Shown here piece by piece: positions 22,656 to 34,021 of a DNA stretch of 64,000 nucleotides. Under the pieces are notes generated by a model. That model was not told the origin of the DNA and searched no databases. It saw nothing but the letters and a program-made list of their open reading frames with translations. The DNA is from Peromyscus leucopus (lineage: Eukaryota > Chordata > Mammalia > Rodentia > Cricetidae): contig NC_051076.1 of the NCBI RefSeq assembly GCF_004664715.2, positions 1,559,800 to 1,623,799 of the forward strand, read 5' to 3'. The position numbers and the translations under genes are program-made. Each line of letters starts with the position of its first letter. Positions within the stretch are counted from its first letter, which is position 1.

Positions 22656-23041
22656 TGTTAGTTTTCTGGCTGCGAAACACGACAGAATCCGCTTATAGAG
22701 TTTATTAGAAAACAAAGGACAGAGAGTGCAGGCCTGTGGGAGAGACATGTGCATGGAGAAGAGAGGTGGGGAATATCGCGCTGGACTTTTAAAACCGGCT
22801 GGGGGCGTGGCCAGGTCACGTCACTACTCTACGCGTGTGCGTAGATCACATGGTCACGTTGCGCGCTTACATGACCATGCAATGCCACGGACTCTGATCA
22901 CGCGAGACCCCTTGGCCCGGAACTTGCTAGGCGGAGATATCCGGGCCGCCGGGTATCCTAGCTACGAAAGACGCTTTTGATCCGGAAATGGCTAGGCGGA
23001 AGTGTCCACCTGGTAAATGCAACCGTGTTGTAAACCCTTCA
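22656..23041 (-). mobile_element. CpG-rich solo LTR, antisense, 386 bp
   Basis: It runs TGTTAG...CTTCA on the + strand (TG...CA) and is flanked by the 5-bp duplication AGGAT (22651-22655 and 23042-23046). On the - strand it shows a GC box (CCACGCCCCC), a TTTTAAAA box and AATAAA (complement at about 22699) in the right order for U3-R-U5. The core at 22790-22990 is dense in CpG, very unlike its surroundings, so it is young or has been kept unmethylated in the germ line. No interior ERV is left. Confidence 0.85.
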
Positions 23042-23046
23042 AGGAT

Positions 23047-23593
23047 CAGCAAACTTGGGCAGCCAAACTGCCCAGAGGTGATGCAGTTTATACTTTTGAA
23101 TAATTTTTGAAGAATTATACTGCATGACCTGAAAATATTTCTTGGACTTTGACTCTGGGTTTATACAACCCCAGTTTGATGAGACACAGCTATGCCATTT
23201 GTTTGTGTTGTTTATGGCTCCTCTCCTACCACAGTGGCAGCATTGTCTGACAAACCCAGAAGGCTACAGGGCCTGAACTACTTACAATCTAGCTCTTTAC
23301 ACGAAGTGACTTGAGTGTTTCTTTCCCTCACACAGTGAACCTCAAGCCTTGAGGGGATTTCCACACAGATAACAAAATGCATTTCTGTATGAGAATGTTA
23401 CTAGTGAGCAGACAATCTAGCTGTCACCACGTTGGTGTACATTCTGTGGTGCACTGAGGGCTGCTGACAGTGCTGGGCTAGACCCCCACCTCCCAAATTA
23501 TCCTATAAGTACCGCCCAGGCACGTGGGGCCAGTATCTTACTGCACCTTTTTAATGCTAAATTTTTAAGTTCACTCATTAATTTTTTCTTTAG
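23047..23593. other. Intronic sequence before the Fam81b exon
   Basis: No repeat or gene recognised. It ends with a good pyrimidine tract ('attttttctttag') that serves the exon at 23594. Confidence 0.55.
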
Positions 23594-23729
23594 ATTTAAC
23601 TCACTTTCTACAAACATGTATGAAGAAGTTGAAAACAATCAAAAATGGACAGAAAGCCAGTTTATCAAGTACAGAAAAGACCACCTGGGTCACATAAATG
23701 AATGTCTGAAGGTTGTGCAGGAAAAGCTG
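23594..23729 (+). CDS. Fam81b: FAM81B, third-last coding exon
   Basis: The 136-bp exon has TTTAG before it and GTAAGG after it. It enters with one base of a split codon, then reads FNSLSTNMYEEVENN...HLGHINECLKVVQEKL (45 residues). It matches the C-terminal coiled-coil region of FAM81B as I recall it (human has a very similar YEEVENN and HLGHINECLKV). The ATG at 23616 is internal and not a start. FAM81B is a poorly characterised coiled-coil protein; I claim no molecular function. The preceding exon was not found in the window. Confidence 0.9.
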
Positions 23730-25197
23730 GTAAGGAGCTCTGCTGTTTCATACGGTTCACACAGCTGCACCGTCACTGTCCTCTGGGTGGTCTGCGTGGC
23801 TGTTCCAGCCTTAACAGTAATCTTTGCTGCGTGGAGCTTATTTGTATTTTAAAATAGGAGCCTGGTGCCTGCCTCTGATCCAGGAAGATCCCCTGCAGAG
23901 GTGTGAGCGAGCCCACATTTCCCAAATCATACCCTCCCTGCACCAAAACAATTTGAAGAAATTTTCTTTTTAAAGAACAAAAATTTAAAAAAGACATTCT
24001 CAGCCTAAACCTAAGAATCAATTTTCTGGGGCCCTCTATTAGGAATCTGTGGCTCCAGGCAAATTTCCTTGGTGAAATTTGACCTCATGACAGTTTAAAA
24101 GTTTCTGGACAGACAAGAAATTTACCCTATCTGGCGATCTATTAGTAGATGCAAAGTTTTGTTTGTTTTTGTTTTTAAGACAGGATCTTACTGTGTAGCT
24201 CTGGTTGGCATGGAACTCACTGTGTAGACCAGGCTGGCCTGGAGTTCACAGAGATCTGCTTGTCTCTACCTCCTGACTGCTGGGACCATGCCTGGCATAG
24301 ACCAAAAGTTTTAAGAACTCTTTTCCAGAACAGACCATGAGAAGAATGTCCCAGTCTTTGGAGTGAGGCTGACAAGGCATGTGGGAAATAATCCTATGTC
24401 TGGACTTGTTTCTCCCTGTCCAGCTGGTGCCCCACATCCACAGAGAAGGGCAGCACAAGGTCTACGGTGTAGTCAGATTCCCAGCTGCTAAGTGAGCCAA
24501 CTCCTTCCCCAACTCCACAAGCACTTCAAGCCCTCTACCAGCTACAAGCAGTAGGAGGTGCCCTTCGGTCATCCTGTGAGGAAGAGAAAGACTGAACCCA
24601 CCATTCCTGAAGCAAACAGCAACAGACTCAAAGGAGCCACGCCCTTTGTGCTCAGTCTCTCCTCCCTGATTGTCATAGGCTGCCGCTGTGCCCCCACGCT
24701 GTGGCCCGCCCCCAACACCATAGAACACCTGCTGAGCTTTCCTACTGTGCTAACCCCTGAGCTTCATCATAGATCAATTAAATCAGAACTGCTGGGGTTG
24801 GGTATGACCTGGGGGTTGTAGAAAAAACGAACAGCTGGAGTGGAGAGTCACCCTTCTCACTGCTTGGGGTCCACATGGAGATGTAAGGGTTCATGCTAAC
24901 ACTTAGAGGCATTTCCAGGGAGCCTAGAGAAAGCAGTTACTTCCTTTGTGATACTTTAAGCACCAGACTACACTTCCAAACCTTCCAGGCCCTTCAGCAA
25001 TTCCAGCCCCTCTACGTATAGTCACAAGAGCCCCAAAGGGACCAAGTTAAACAAAGGGATTAACTCTCACACTTATGACCACAGTTTGAGACATAAAAGT
25101 TGGTGTTTTCCGTGAAGAAAGCAGCACTTTCTCTAAACTGAAGCATAAACCCACTCCGCTTCTTTTTCCCAAGAGTTAATCACATGATCTCTTTTAG
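23730..25197 (+). other. Fam81b intron
   Basis: GT...AG bounded. It holds an antisense B1 at 24157-24299. The rest is unassigned; open frames around 24460-24820 look like chance. Confidence 0.8.
24157..24299 (-). mobile_element. B1 SINE, antisense, in Fam81b intron
   Basis: A T-rich start (complement of the A tail) is followed by 'aagacaggatcttactgtgt', 'gtagaccaggctggcctgg' and 'ctgctgggaccatgcctggc', the complement of the B1 body. The divergence suggests an old copy. Confidence 0.88.
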
Positions 25198-25393
25198 GAA
25201 AAGTCTGAGATGAAAACGGAAGAAAAAATACTGCAGCTTTCAAGCAACTTGGAGAATTACATTAACTCCCAGAAACAGGAAGCAGAACTAAACAAAATAA
25301 AACTCATAGAAAATAAACTGTCCAAGAAGATGAACCAAATGGAAAAGCGGATCTGGGGTGAATTAGAGAAAATGCAAAGTGACTATCAATCAG
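25198..25393 (+). CDS. Fam81b: FAM81B, second-last coding exon
   Basis: This 196-bp exon is preceded by CTCTTTTAG and followed by GTGAGC. It begins in phase with EKSEMKTEEKILQLSS and ends MQSDYQS plus one base, encoding 65 residues of charged, heptad-rich coiled coil. A frame continuing into the intron (to 25500) gives hydrophobic residues that do not belong to the family, which supports splicing at 25393. Confidence 0.92.
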
Positions 25394-26926
25394 GTGAGCT
25401 GGGAATAGCTGGCCTTCACTTCCTGTCTCACCCCAGGTTTCTACTTTTAGCCAGTCTTGTCATTAGTGACATCATCATGCTTTTAATCTGGCTTCCCTAA
25501 ACATCTTCCAGAAGGTCAGCAGAATACTGAAAAGGTAAGTAAATGAGCAGGCATTCTTCATTTTCTCTTGGTGATGTCACACGCCTGCCATTGTTGTGAG
25601 AAGTTTTACTTTCTACGATCTTTGGATCGTAGGACTTGTGAGATAACAAGTTCTTGGGCTCACAAAGACCTGACTTATGGCTCCATTATGAACTTAGAAG
25701 ACTAAGTCAAATGGCCTTCTCATTTGAACTGCAGGTAATTAGACAGATGTCAGATGGCAACTTGACCTTTCCAAGTGAGGAAGAGAGATACATTAGCTGA
25801 ATCCTTGTAATGATTGCTTTTCTTCTTAAGAGGCTAAAGGCAGTCATGTCAAGCTGAGCTGACTTCAAAGGGTGGATTTGAAAGGCTGTTCTAATCTGTC
25901 AAAAAGAAGGAGAGGATCAGGGGCTGTGGAGCAGCCATCTGCCTGGAGTCACAATTCTGAGGAACACAAGTTCTTTTACTAAAGAAAGCTCTAGTACATG
26001 TTGTATCATCCAGGTCTTAAAAAAATACACATGTAAATTCCACAAAATTGTGGCCCTACAGAGGCACACTGGAGGTGCCTTGAGAAGGCATCACAGCCTC
26101 TGTCCACCCAGTGTTCCCAGCATGTAAACAGAATGTGCTGCCTAGAAAGCTAACCCCCCAAGCCCTGCATCCTTCCACTGAGTTAAAATAGTGACTAATG
26201 TGGCCAAGAGTCATATCCCAAACTCAATGGGCTCTTCTGACAAGGACCTTTGCTTCGTTTTCAGGGGTTTAATTATGCTAGTTGCTTAGGATGAGTTGAA
26301 GAGAATTTTTGAAACTTTGTCTTTATTTTACTAAGTGGGAGTTCTAATTGAGAGTACAAATGAGTGTTTTACTCCATTGTGCTTTTAATAAAAAGGTGTT
26401 GAGAAGCAACTGTGTGGAAGACCTCAGGGTAGGACACGGGATGTACTCTAAGCTTGTGGTCTGACAGGCCTATGGTCCTGAGGGACTAGACGTGAGGAAA
26501 ACAAATAGAGAGCATGGGGGGGGGGGTAGGGAGTGGAGAGGTGGGGGGGGGGAGACGGCGGCAGGCAGCACTCTTTAGCTCCTTCAAGCAGGTTATGTGT
26601 CAAGAGGGTAAGAGGAATTCTTAAAGGCCACAAATCTTTTCTCAAAGCCCACAGAGAGAAGAAAATATTTTAGATATCTCCTGAAAGATAGAATTATTAC
26701 ATTAGCCAGTACGTTTACAGAGAGGGGAAAACAGTTTTCACAATAAGTCCAGTTAAGCTGCTATGAACTAATTTATCTTCGTATATTTTTAGATTTGTCT
26801 TAATAGAATTTAATGTGCTTTGAATTAAATAATGATCAATTATGGAAGACTGTGAAAGAGCTAATTTGGGGGTGGGAAAGAACCAATGCATTGTTACAGT
26901 ATATTTATTCTCTTTTCTTCTTCTAG
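25394..26926 (+). other. Fam81b last intron
   Basis: GT...AG bounded, ending in a strong tract ('attctcttttcttcttctag'). It contains a candidate 23-nt microexon (25512-25534) and a G-rich stretch (26515-26553). No SINE was recognised in it. Confidence 0.8.
26515..26553. repeat. G-rich tract, possible G-quadruplex
   Basis: Several runs of 4-11 G occur within 40 bp, including an 11-G run and a 10-G run. On the sense strand of the Fam81b intron it could form a quadruplex in the nascent RNA. Confidence 0.8.
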
Positions 26927-27060
26927 GATTTAAATCAATTCATGACTCCCTCAGCTCTCTCCAAAAAATACAAAAAACAAAAATGGATTTAGAGAAATAT
27001 AAAGTACAGAAAGACTTAAAGAAATTACAGCGTAAAATAGTGGAACTCCAGGAAGTCTAA
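26927..27060 (+). CDS. Fam81b: FAM81B, terminal coding exon
   Basis: After TTCTAG the exon completes a Gly codon and reads FKSIHDSLSSLQ...KDLKKLQRKIVELQEV then TAA at 27058-27060 (43 full codons). The ending LQRKI(V/A)ELQEV is the C-terminus I recall for FAM81B. Coiled coil continues to the end. The three exons together give 154 residues of a protein that is ~450 residues long in human. Confidence 0.93.
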
Positions 27061-27215
27061 CTTTGAAGTTACTTTCTTTTCCACCAGCTAGTGGGATCAG
27101 TTGTGAAGAAAATTAACATCTTTAGGATGCTGACTACTTCTGTGTTTCCTATCACCTCTTAAGGAAATTGATGTACCAGGGGAAAAAAAACCACAATAAA
27201 TCAAAAAGCTTCATG
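27061..27215 (+). other. Fam81b: Fam81b 3' UTR, probable
   Basis: A short UTR is inferred from an AATAAA at 27195-27200, about 135 bp after the stop. A longer UTR using later signals cannot be excluded. Confidence 0.6.
27195..27200 (+). terminator. Fam81b: Candidate Fam81b polyadenylation signal
   Basis: Canonical AATAAA within 'ccacaataaatc'. A GT/T-rich element follows loosely ('tgatgcctttaattt'). Confidence 0.6.
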
Positions 27216-29510
27216 ATGCCTTTAATTTACTAATGAAAAGTTAAGAAATTTCTTTACATGCACATTGTTATATTTTTATTTGCCCACAAATAGGGGAAGA
27301 CCAATCTACATCGTGACCTCAGATGGAGGAAGTAAATTCACACACATGGCAGACCAGTGATGAACTAGAGACAACTGACTCTGCCTGAAAATAACAGCCG
27401 CTATGCAGTTACAATTTGTTATTAACATGAATTTTGTCCATTATTGCAAAACTTCTTTTCAAAAGAAACATCTCTATTTTTAGCACTAGCATTTATGTTT
27501 ACACATTTATGATCAAAATACTTCATGACTGTAATGGAAACATCTGTGGGATGTATACATGAGAAGGCTAATTTACAACTTCTGACGCAGAAAATTCACT
27601 TTTCTAACAAAACCAATGTCTATAGCAAGTCTCACTTATGCAAATTTAAAATATATTGTCATTGCACTCAATATATATCAGAATTGTAAGTAATAGCCCC
27701 TACAAAGCAAAATAATATACTAGCTTCCATTAAAAAATACCCCTACAACATTTAGCCTATGTGCTAAATTCAGAAGTACCTCAAAACCATTGATTTCCTA
27801 TCAACTCAAAGCACACAGCTGAATTATAGAGCTGTTATGGTTTCATTTCTGTTCTTGTGATGAAACGCCTTAATAAAAAGCAACATTAAGGGAGAAAGGG
27901 CTTGGCTTACAACTCACTGTAGAGAAACCAAGCAGCAGGAGCTTGTAGCGGTCCGTCATCACAGTTAGGAGAGAAGTGGATGCACCAGCATTTCGCATGC
28001 TTGCTGTGTTCATCTGTCTCCACTCTGCCATAGTGTAGGACCCCCTGCCTAAGGAATGGTGCCACTCACAGTGGGCATGGTCTTCCACATCAATTAATTT
28101 AAAACAGTTCCCTACAAATACGTCCACGGGCCAACTAAACTGCATACAATCTCTCACTGAGGTGCTCTTCTCAGGTGAGTCTAAAGCTAATCATTCAAGA
28201 ACTATTGCTATAAGGCATTTTTTATTTATGAAAAATAAAAGCAAGCTATTTATGGCATATACTAGTCATGCTGGAACAAGGACTAATTTCTATTCACAGA
28301 GATTTTTGTAAACCTGACAAGGGAACTCGTTACCAGATTTAGGAACCTTCTTTGGTTTATAGAACAGCAACCATTTCTCATAATAAAGAACAATTTTAAT
28401 TCCCAAATATTTTACCTACACCCACTTCTCTAATTTTTTTAACCATGCAAAACATCTCCATTTATTGTTATTAGTATATACATAGCATAGTTAGCTCTGT
28501 AATTGGAGGGAGCTTCATTGTAGATTTAAGAGTTCAAAACACAAAAGCATCCTTTGTAATCAAATGTCATGCTAGGATCAAGACCTGATACTCTAAGTAA
28601 TCACAAATGTTTGTAAATCATCAAGAATATAATACATTCAAAATTTTATTTTCAAAATGGTCACAGGATATGAATAGGTGACAGAATATGATAACCAATG
28701 GAAGTATGAAAAAACATTTAACTTCACTATTAAAGAAAAAATCAAGGGGGCTCAGATACTCTTTTCAGACTGGCAGAGCATGAGTCAATTGATAACACTG
28801 CGTGGACAAGTGTGAAAAAGAAAAAAACTCTCATTAAGTATTAGTGAGCCTATAAACTGGTACAATGATTTAGAGGGTAATCTGGAAGCATCTATTAAAT
28901 GTTCTTCCTTTCCTCTCCTCCCCTCAACTCCTGACTTTCTATCATATACACACCCTTCAGACCTGCAATTCCATATACGTAAGTTCACATCATAGACCAA
29001 AAGTTCCCAAAGACCTTGTAAACACACATCCAGGATTCATACACAAGGGGTTCAGAAGCCGAAGAAACTATGATGGTCATAGAATCATTAACCTCTGTTT
29101 TGGGGACAGTAGAACACTGGACCTCTCTCCTCTTGCATTATTTCACTTAAGTTCACTCAACAAACAAACAAAACAACAACAAACCAAAAAACATCAGCAC
29201 GAATGAACTGCTTTTCTGAGAGGTCAAAACAGAGGCATGGCACTTAGTCTATGTTAAATGCTTTTGCTTAATCATTTAGGAAGTGTTGGGCTCCTTTCCC
29301 CACAAACACAGGCTAATGCTGGAATACTGTATCTCTGTAATCATATGCAGAATATATGATAAAGTAGCTCATATGCTTTTTGTATACTAATACCAATTAC
29401 ACAGTCTTGGATAGTGTAAGGGTCCTGATGTCTCCCAGCATTTACCTTCCTTTTATTAGAACCTGCTCCTGGAAAAATCTCTTGATGTTATGTAGCACTG
29501 ACTAAAGCAC
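27216..29510. other. Intergenic sequence between Fam81b and Ttc37
   Basis: No gene recognised. 27832-28140 is a dispersed rodent repeat listed separately. 28640-28990 reads like a decayed sense L1 ORF2 C-terminus and 3' region ('ctataaactggtacaatgat', 'ggtaatctggaagcatctat'), an ancient L1 relic. The remainder is AT-rich and unassigned. Confidence 0.6.
27832..28140 (-). mobile_element. Rodent interspersed repeat (URR1/RMER1-type), fragment
   Basis: It shares 'tctgttcttgtgatgaaac', 'gaaagggcttggcttac' and 'ggtgccactcacagtgggc' with the element at 58145-59015. The arrangement is the same but shorter. Family name provisional. Confidence 0.6.

Positions 29511-29512
<2 letters not shown>

Positions 29513-29563
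<51 letters not shown>
29513..29563. repeat. (GT)n microsatellite, 51 bp
   Basis: A pure GT run of about 25 units. Confidence 0.97.
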
Positions 29564-29565
<2 letters not shown>

Positions 29566-29617
29566 CTACATCAAACGAAAAGGTTTGCATGTAACAAAAC
29601 ATGAAAAGACAATATGG

Positions 29618-29875
29618 GGGGCTGGCACAGAGATGGCTCAGTGGATTAGAACATTTGCTGCACAAGTATGAAGACCTAAGTTGAGACCCCAGCACACACA
29701 TAAAAAGCTGGCATGTCCACATCTACACCTGCAGGGGGCTGAGATAGGAGGAACACTAGAGTTTATTGATGCCAGTATAACCCCAGGTTCAGTGAAAGAC
29801 CCTGTCTCAAGTGAGTGAGGTGAAGAAAAGATAGGATACTTGATGTTCCCTCTAGCCTTGACTGTATGCACAAGT
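29618..29875 (+). mobile_element. B4-like SINE (ID plus B1 fusion)
   Basis: The left part is tRNA-like ('agatggctcagtggattag', 'gaccccagcacacac') and the right part is a decayed B1-like stretch ending 'aaagaccctgtctcaagtg' and 'tatgcacaagtac'. This left/right structure is that of B4/RSINE elements. It is followed by a GGGA array. Confidence 0.75.
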
Positions 29876-29879
29876 ACAG

Positions 29880-29913
29880 AGAGAGGGAGGGAGGGAGGGA
29901 GGGAGGGAGGGAG
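29880..29913. repeat. (GGGA)n microsatellite
   Basis: About seven GGGA units follow the SINE tail. A polypurine strand with G runs. Confidence 0.95.
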
Positions 29914-30242
29914 AGAACATCAGAATATGGAAATATGATTGTTCTTCAGCATCAGCAGGGCATGATGATCCATACAAGTTGAACTCTCATGTAAAATCAT
30001 GTAGCATTTGCTGAAAACCTGAATATTTTTTTGTTCTGGTGTTGGAGTGACTCCAGAGTTTCAAGTATACTATACATACACTCTACAATTCAGTCACCTG
30101 CCTAGCTATGTTCTTTAAAACCTCACTAGATTACTTATAATATCTAATACAATGTCACTGTTACATAGTTTTGCTGAACTGGTGTTTTGGGTTTTTTTTT
30201 GGGGGGGGGTTGATAAAATGAAGTACATGTTCAATACAGGTT

Positions 30243-30634
30243 TGTAGGAGTCTGTCAGAGTCCAGTTCGGACCTGCTCCCACCTTATGAAGAGTTCTTAG
30301 GTGGAGGAGAGAGGAAGGAGGAAATACTACGTAGAAAGATAGAGATGACAAGAAAGACAGAGACACAGGATAGCTTCGGGAGGGCCCTGGGTCAATAACC
30401 AGATGCCTAGTCCTTTATTCAAAAGGGCTTTTTATAATATGCCAAGAGAGGCAGAAGACCTCACCCTTGCAAGATCAAATCACAGCATACAGCAAAGTGT
30501 AGACCCTTCCAAACACCTGGTAAACACACCCCTGGCCAAATCATCCCATTATGCAGCCCTGCTGGATAAAGCAAGCTCAGATTCTCTGACCTTAAGTAAT
30601 TTCTCACTAGGAAGCCTCTGTGGGTCTCCACACA
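30243..30634 (-). mobile_element. Solo LTR, antisense, related to the 16.4-kb ERV
   Basis: The complement aligns with the LTRs at 16440 and 20093 (shared 'ttcctagtgaga', 'tctgagcttgcttt', 'agcagggctgcat', 'ctcttggcat', 'aaaaagccctttt'). It retains AATAAAGGAC, which both proviral LTRs have lost. The ends are TG and CA on +, with GGTT on both sides (30239-30242, 30635-30638) as a possible short duplication. Confidence 0.8.
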
Positions 30635-30719
30635 GGTTCAACTTTTAAAATTCTTTTACCTGTGTTTGAATCTACAGATAAGTAACCTACAGATATGGAG
30701 GGCAGACTTCATGTTTAAA

Positions 30720-31095
30720 CCACATTGAGGGTTGACCTATCTAGAGATGCCTTTGGGGAGAGGGTGAGAAGGTGCAGCATCAATGACATAGACACCAGGA
30801 GTCAGGTGAGAAGCAAACAGCAGACTCGTTTATTGTGGATATGGGATGAATGTATATATCCCCTCCTGATTTTCTATTGGCAGCCAGAGACTCTCTTAGC
30901 TGTGTTGTCTCTTTCTCATTGACCCCCAGCATTCTGATGGTTGTATATTACCAATCCCAGGTGTAGAGGCAGACTCCAAGTTGGCTAAACAGGAAGTAGC
31001 TAGCATGTATGCCTATATGCACGACCTGGAACAGGGCAGCTGTGATTTTATCAGGCTAGCTGGCTTTGCTCCTCCTATACCATATATTTGATAGG
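30720..31095 (-). mobile_element. Antisense LTR relic, related to the 58.35-kb solo LTR
   Basis: Its complement shares with 58353-58677 a stretch around 'agcagactc(c/g)tttatt', the phrases 'gacacagacac' and 'gggagtcag', and the same spacing to an AATAA(A) signal. It is diverged and its ends are unclear. Confidence 0.6.
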
Positions 31096-33519
31096 AGTCT
31101 AATATCTTGATCTTAAGGAAGTTATGATCTATGGAAAAGGCCAATAATTACATTTGAAATATATGGGCAAAGGTGTGATGAGGGCTAAGGTAAGTGGAAT
31201 AGAGTGAGCACAGGTCTGGAGGACAAGAAAATGGATCTGTGAAGTGCAATAAATTCAAAAGTCAGAGCCTAAATGTGTCATGGGAGAAGTGGGTAGGAGA
31301 AAAGTGCAGGAAATGGGTAGAGAAAAAGCTAGAGAATATAGGAGGTATGGGGGTCCCAACCACAAAAGCCCTTATACTTAATGTTGAGAAATCAGGGTTT
31401 ATCCTAAGGACTCAAGATAGGCCCCAAGCCTATATAGAAGAGTAACATTGCCAGATTTGCACTTGATATTCCTTTTCCTGGAGTGTGCAGAACGGACAGG
31501 GTGGAAGTCGCATGCTTGGGCTGAAAGGAAGATAAATTATAAAGCAGAGCAGGGACTGTGCACTCAGGTTTATCTGGGGATAGTCAAAGCTATGTGTCCA
31601 GTGGTTAATGAGAAAAATGGAGCCTGGATAAAAATCCAGACAAGGAACTTGGCTTTGGAAGTCACCAGCACAGGAAAGGCTACTGGAGTTAGTAGGGAAG
31701 ACTTGCCTGGGAGTGAGGACCATGGGTGTAGGGGGCATGAGTACTGTGAAGGGAAGAACCAAGTGCTGAAGGGACAGCAAGGCCTGATAAGAATGTAAAC
31801 AGTGATGTAGTAGTAGAGGTGGTGTAGACAAGAGGCAATGTCTTCTTGTCTTCAAGGGTCTTGGTGACTCATTAGCATTCTATTGGCACTGCTTCAAGAA
31901 TTGTTAGATCCCACCTACTGAAGATGGCCCCGCCTTCCAATGTAAACAGAATGACTTAAATGCTTTCTTGATTGCTCATCTATTTCATAGATAAATACAT
32001 TGTCCTTTCAAACACAGAGGGTTTCCTCCATTAAATTGAGCCATCAGAGCAAACGCAACAGCCCTTATGCCAAGTAGAATCCATTAGCATCCAATTGTCA
32101 GATTCTCCAGGAAAGTTATACACTGTGCTCGTAAGACAAGTATCCAGAGACAGACTTCAAGTAGGTATTGGGTGTAGTATTAAGGCAACTCCACACAGTT
32201 AAAAGGGAGGTTTATTTTGTGGGGTAACTTTCAAGTAAAGGGATAGGTTACAGGGTCTGGGAAAGGTGTAGTGCAGTCCAGCGGTGTTCTCTGGAGGACT
32301 CTGCTCAATCTACCTCCAGCGTCCAGGATCCAGGAACCAAGGGAGCCGGCACATCCAGATCTCAAGTCTTAAACAGGTCAAAGCTGGAACAGCTACCCAC
32401 TACAAGTAAGTAATGCTTAGATGGTACTGGGCAAATCCATACTTCTGCAACCCAACCACCCTGCATCATGGATTTTTTTCTATTCTCTGATTTAAAGTCA
32501 CCCACTTAAGTCTTTTAAATAAAAGGCTGGCACATATTCATGACACCAACTCAATATCTTCAAGAAATGTGGGATAGGCAAATAGATGAGTAATGGAAAA
32601 AGGAACACACACATGAGTTTTTATCAACTACCTCTTTTGAAGGGTTAGTTGACAATCTAGTGCAAAGGTCACCAGAACCAGCACCGTGTTCAGGTACCTA
32701 CGGTATGAGGCTCAAAAGTAAGTTGACAGGCTTTAGGAGAAAAATAAGGGCTATGAGGTCACCAAGGATTAAATGAAACAACTAGCTCACTTTGGCCTTG
32801 GTTTTCTATAAAGTTCAGAACTGAGTCTATATCCCCTATCACTACAATGATTCATACTTACTAAGTGGTTTTTTTGGGGGGTGGGGGGAAGGCACTGCTT
32901 TCTTCTTCAGGTTCCTCTCTAGAACTCAGATTATGCCAAATGGCTGTGGTACATTCTTAATCGAGCTTGTTAGAACAGCTAAGGTACACACACAGCTCTT
33001 CTACATTTCTTTGAACTATAGCAATTATGAGAAACAGATACCATGATCGCTTAGGTAGATTCTACTTGACTAAAAGTACAAATTTAGAAGTGAACACTGA
33101 TCCTTGTTCCCCCATCTAAAGCAGGAAAATTTACTGTACAAAATGATGTGAGATTAAAGAAATAATGAGTTTGGCACACAGTAGGTATTCAGTCTATCTC
33201 TGCATGTGAGTTCTTGGATATTGAAGGGCTAGTGGGAAACGGCTACTACAAAAAGGGTGCAAGAGTATAAACATTCATGACTGATGCAAATGATTGGCTG
33301 CTGTCATGTCAAGATACTGTATCTTAATTTGGGTTTCCCTAGAAGCTACTTGACTAGCACAGACTTATTACTGGCCATTTCTTAATATTTATATATTTTT
33401 CATCATTTCTCGTGGAGCCCAGAAAGCTTGCTTTAGAAGAGCCTTTCAATCACATGCATAGCACAGGGAATCTCAAGAGATTCAGTAGTGTGTTTACCTC
33501 CATCTTACAGAAGCCATAT
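31096..33519. other. Intergenic sequence, partly LTR-like
   Basis: No gene recognised. The frames at 31448-31798 and 31430-31855 are open but show no family motif. About 32100-32460 has an antisense LTR look ('gggaggtttattttgtgggg', then a GC-richer block), but I could not fix its ends. Confidence 0.45.
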
Positions 33520-34016
33520 TGTGGACCCCCAATATGGCAGCCCTGCTGACACTGTCCTAATGACAATATGGACTTAGCTCAGGCTGGACTCTGACCCAAT
33601 AAACAGGATGGTTAGCTGGTAAACAAAACATAAACTCAGTGTTCCTCAGAAACCTTATGTATCTGGTTTCTGCTTGTCAGGAGAAGCCATTATTTCCTTA
33701 TCCAGATGCCCCTACAGCCAACTGCCTCCAGCAAAGGCATCTGGTTTCCAATTAAACAAGCCTGTAATGGATCAAAGCTCTGGTGCTAGTTCCTAGACCA
33801 TTCTGGTTTGCACTCCACTTTTGATACTCTAACTCCCAGGCTGTTCTGGCTCACATTCCTCCCCCCACCACTGTCCCCTTAAAACTGGCAAGGCTCTTCC
33901 CCCCATTTGCTGTTCTCTGCTCCTGAGAGACAGCTTCGAAGCTTGGATCCACAATAAACCTTTCTTTCTACCCACAGAGTGGTCCAGTTTGGTGATTTCA
34001 TTGCACTTTGCTTACA
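33520..34016 (+). mobile_element. Solo LTR, 497 bp, with 5-bp target duplication
   Basis: It begins TGTGGACCCCC and ends GCTTACA, flanked by CATAT at 33515-33519 and 34017-34021. It has a TATA-like 'ccccttaaaactggc', a downstream 'ctgctcctgagagac' region and AATAAACC near 33952, in U3-R-U5 order. No interior remains, so it is a recombined solo LTR. The class (ERV1 or ERVK) is not certain. Confidence 0.87.
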
Positions 34017-34021
34017 CATAT

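Noticed and set aside
22726..22980. 84-residue Arg-rich frame
   Set aside because: It lies wholly inside the CpG-rich solo LTR and has no domain.
23616..23852. A 78-residue gene starting at the ATG of 23616
   Set aside because: The frame opens upstream to the splice acceptor at 23593, the residues match an internal part of FAM81B, and the part after 23729 reads through a GTAAGG donor into intron.
25394..25500. Continuation of the Fam81b exon into a hydrophobic tail
   Set aside because: The read-through adds a membrane-like segment foreign to the family; the GTGAGC donor and exact phase with the exon at 26927 favour splicing.
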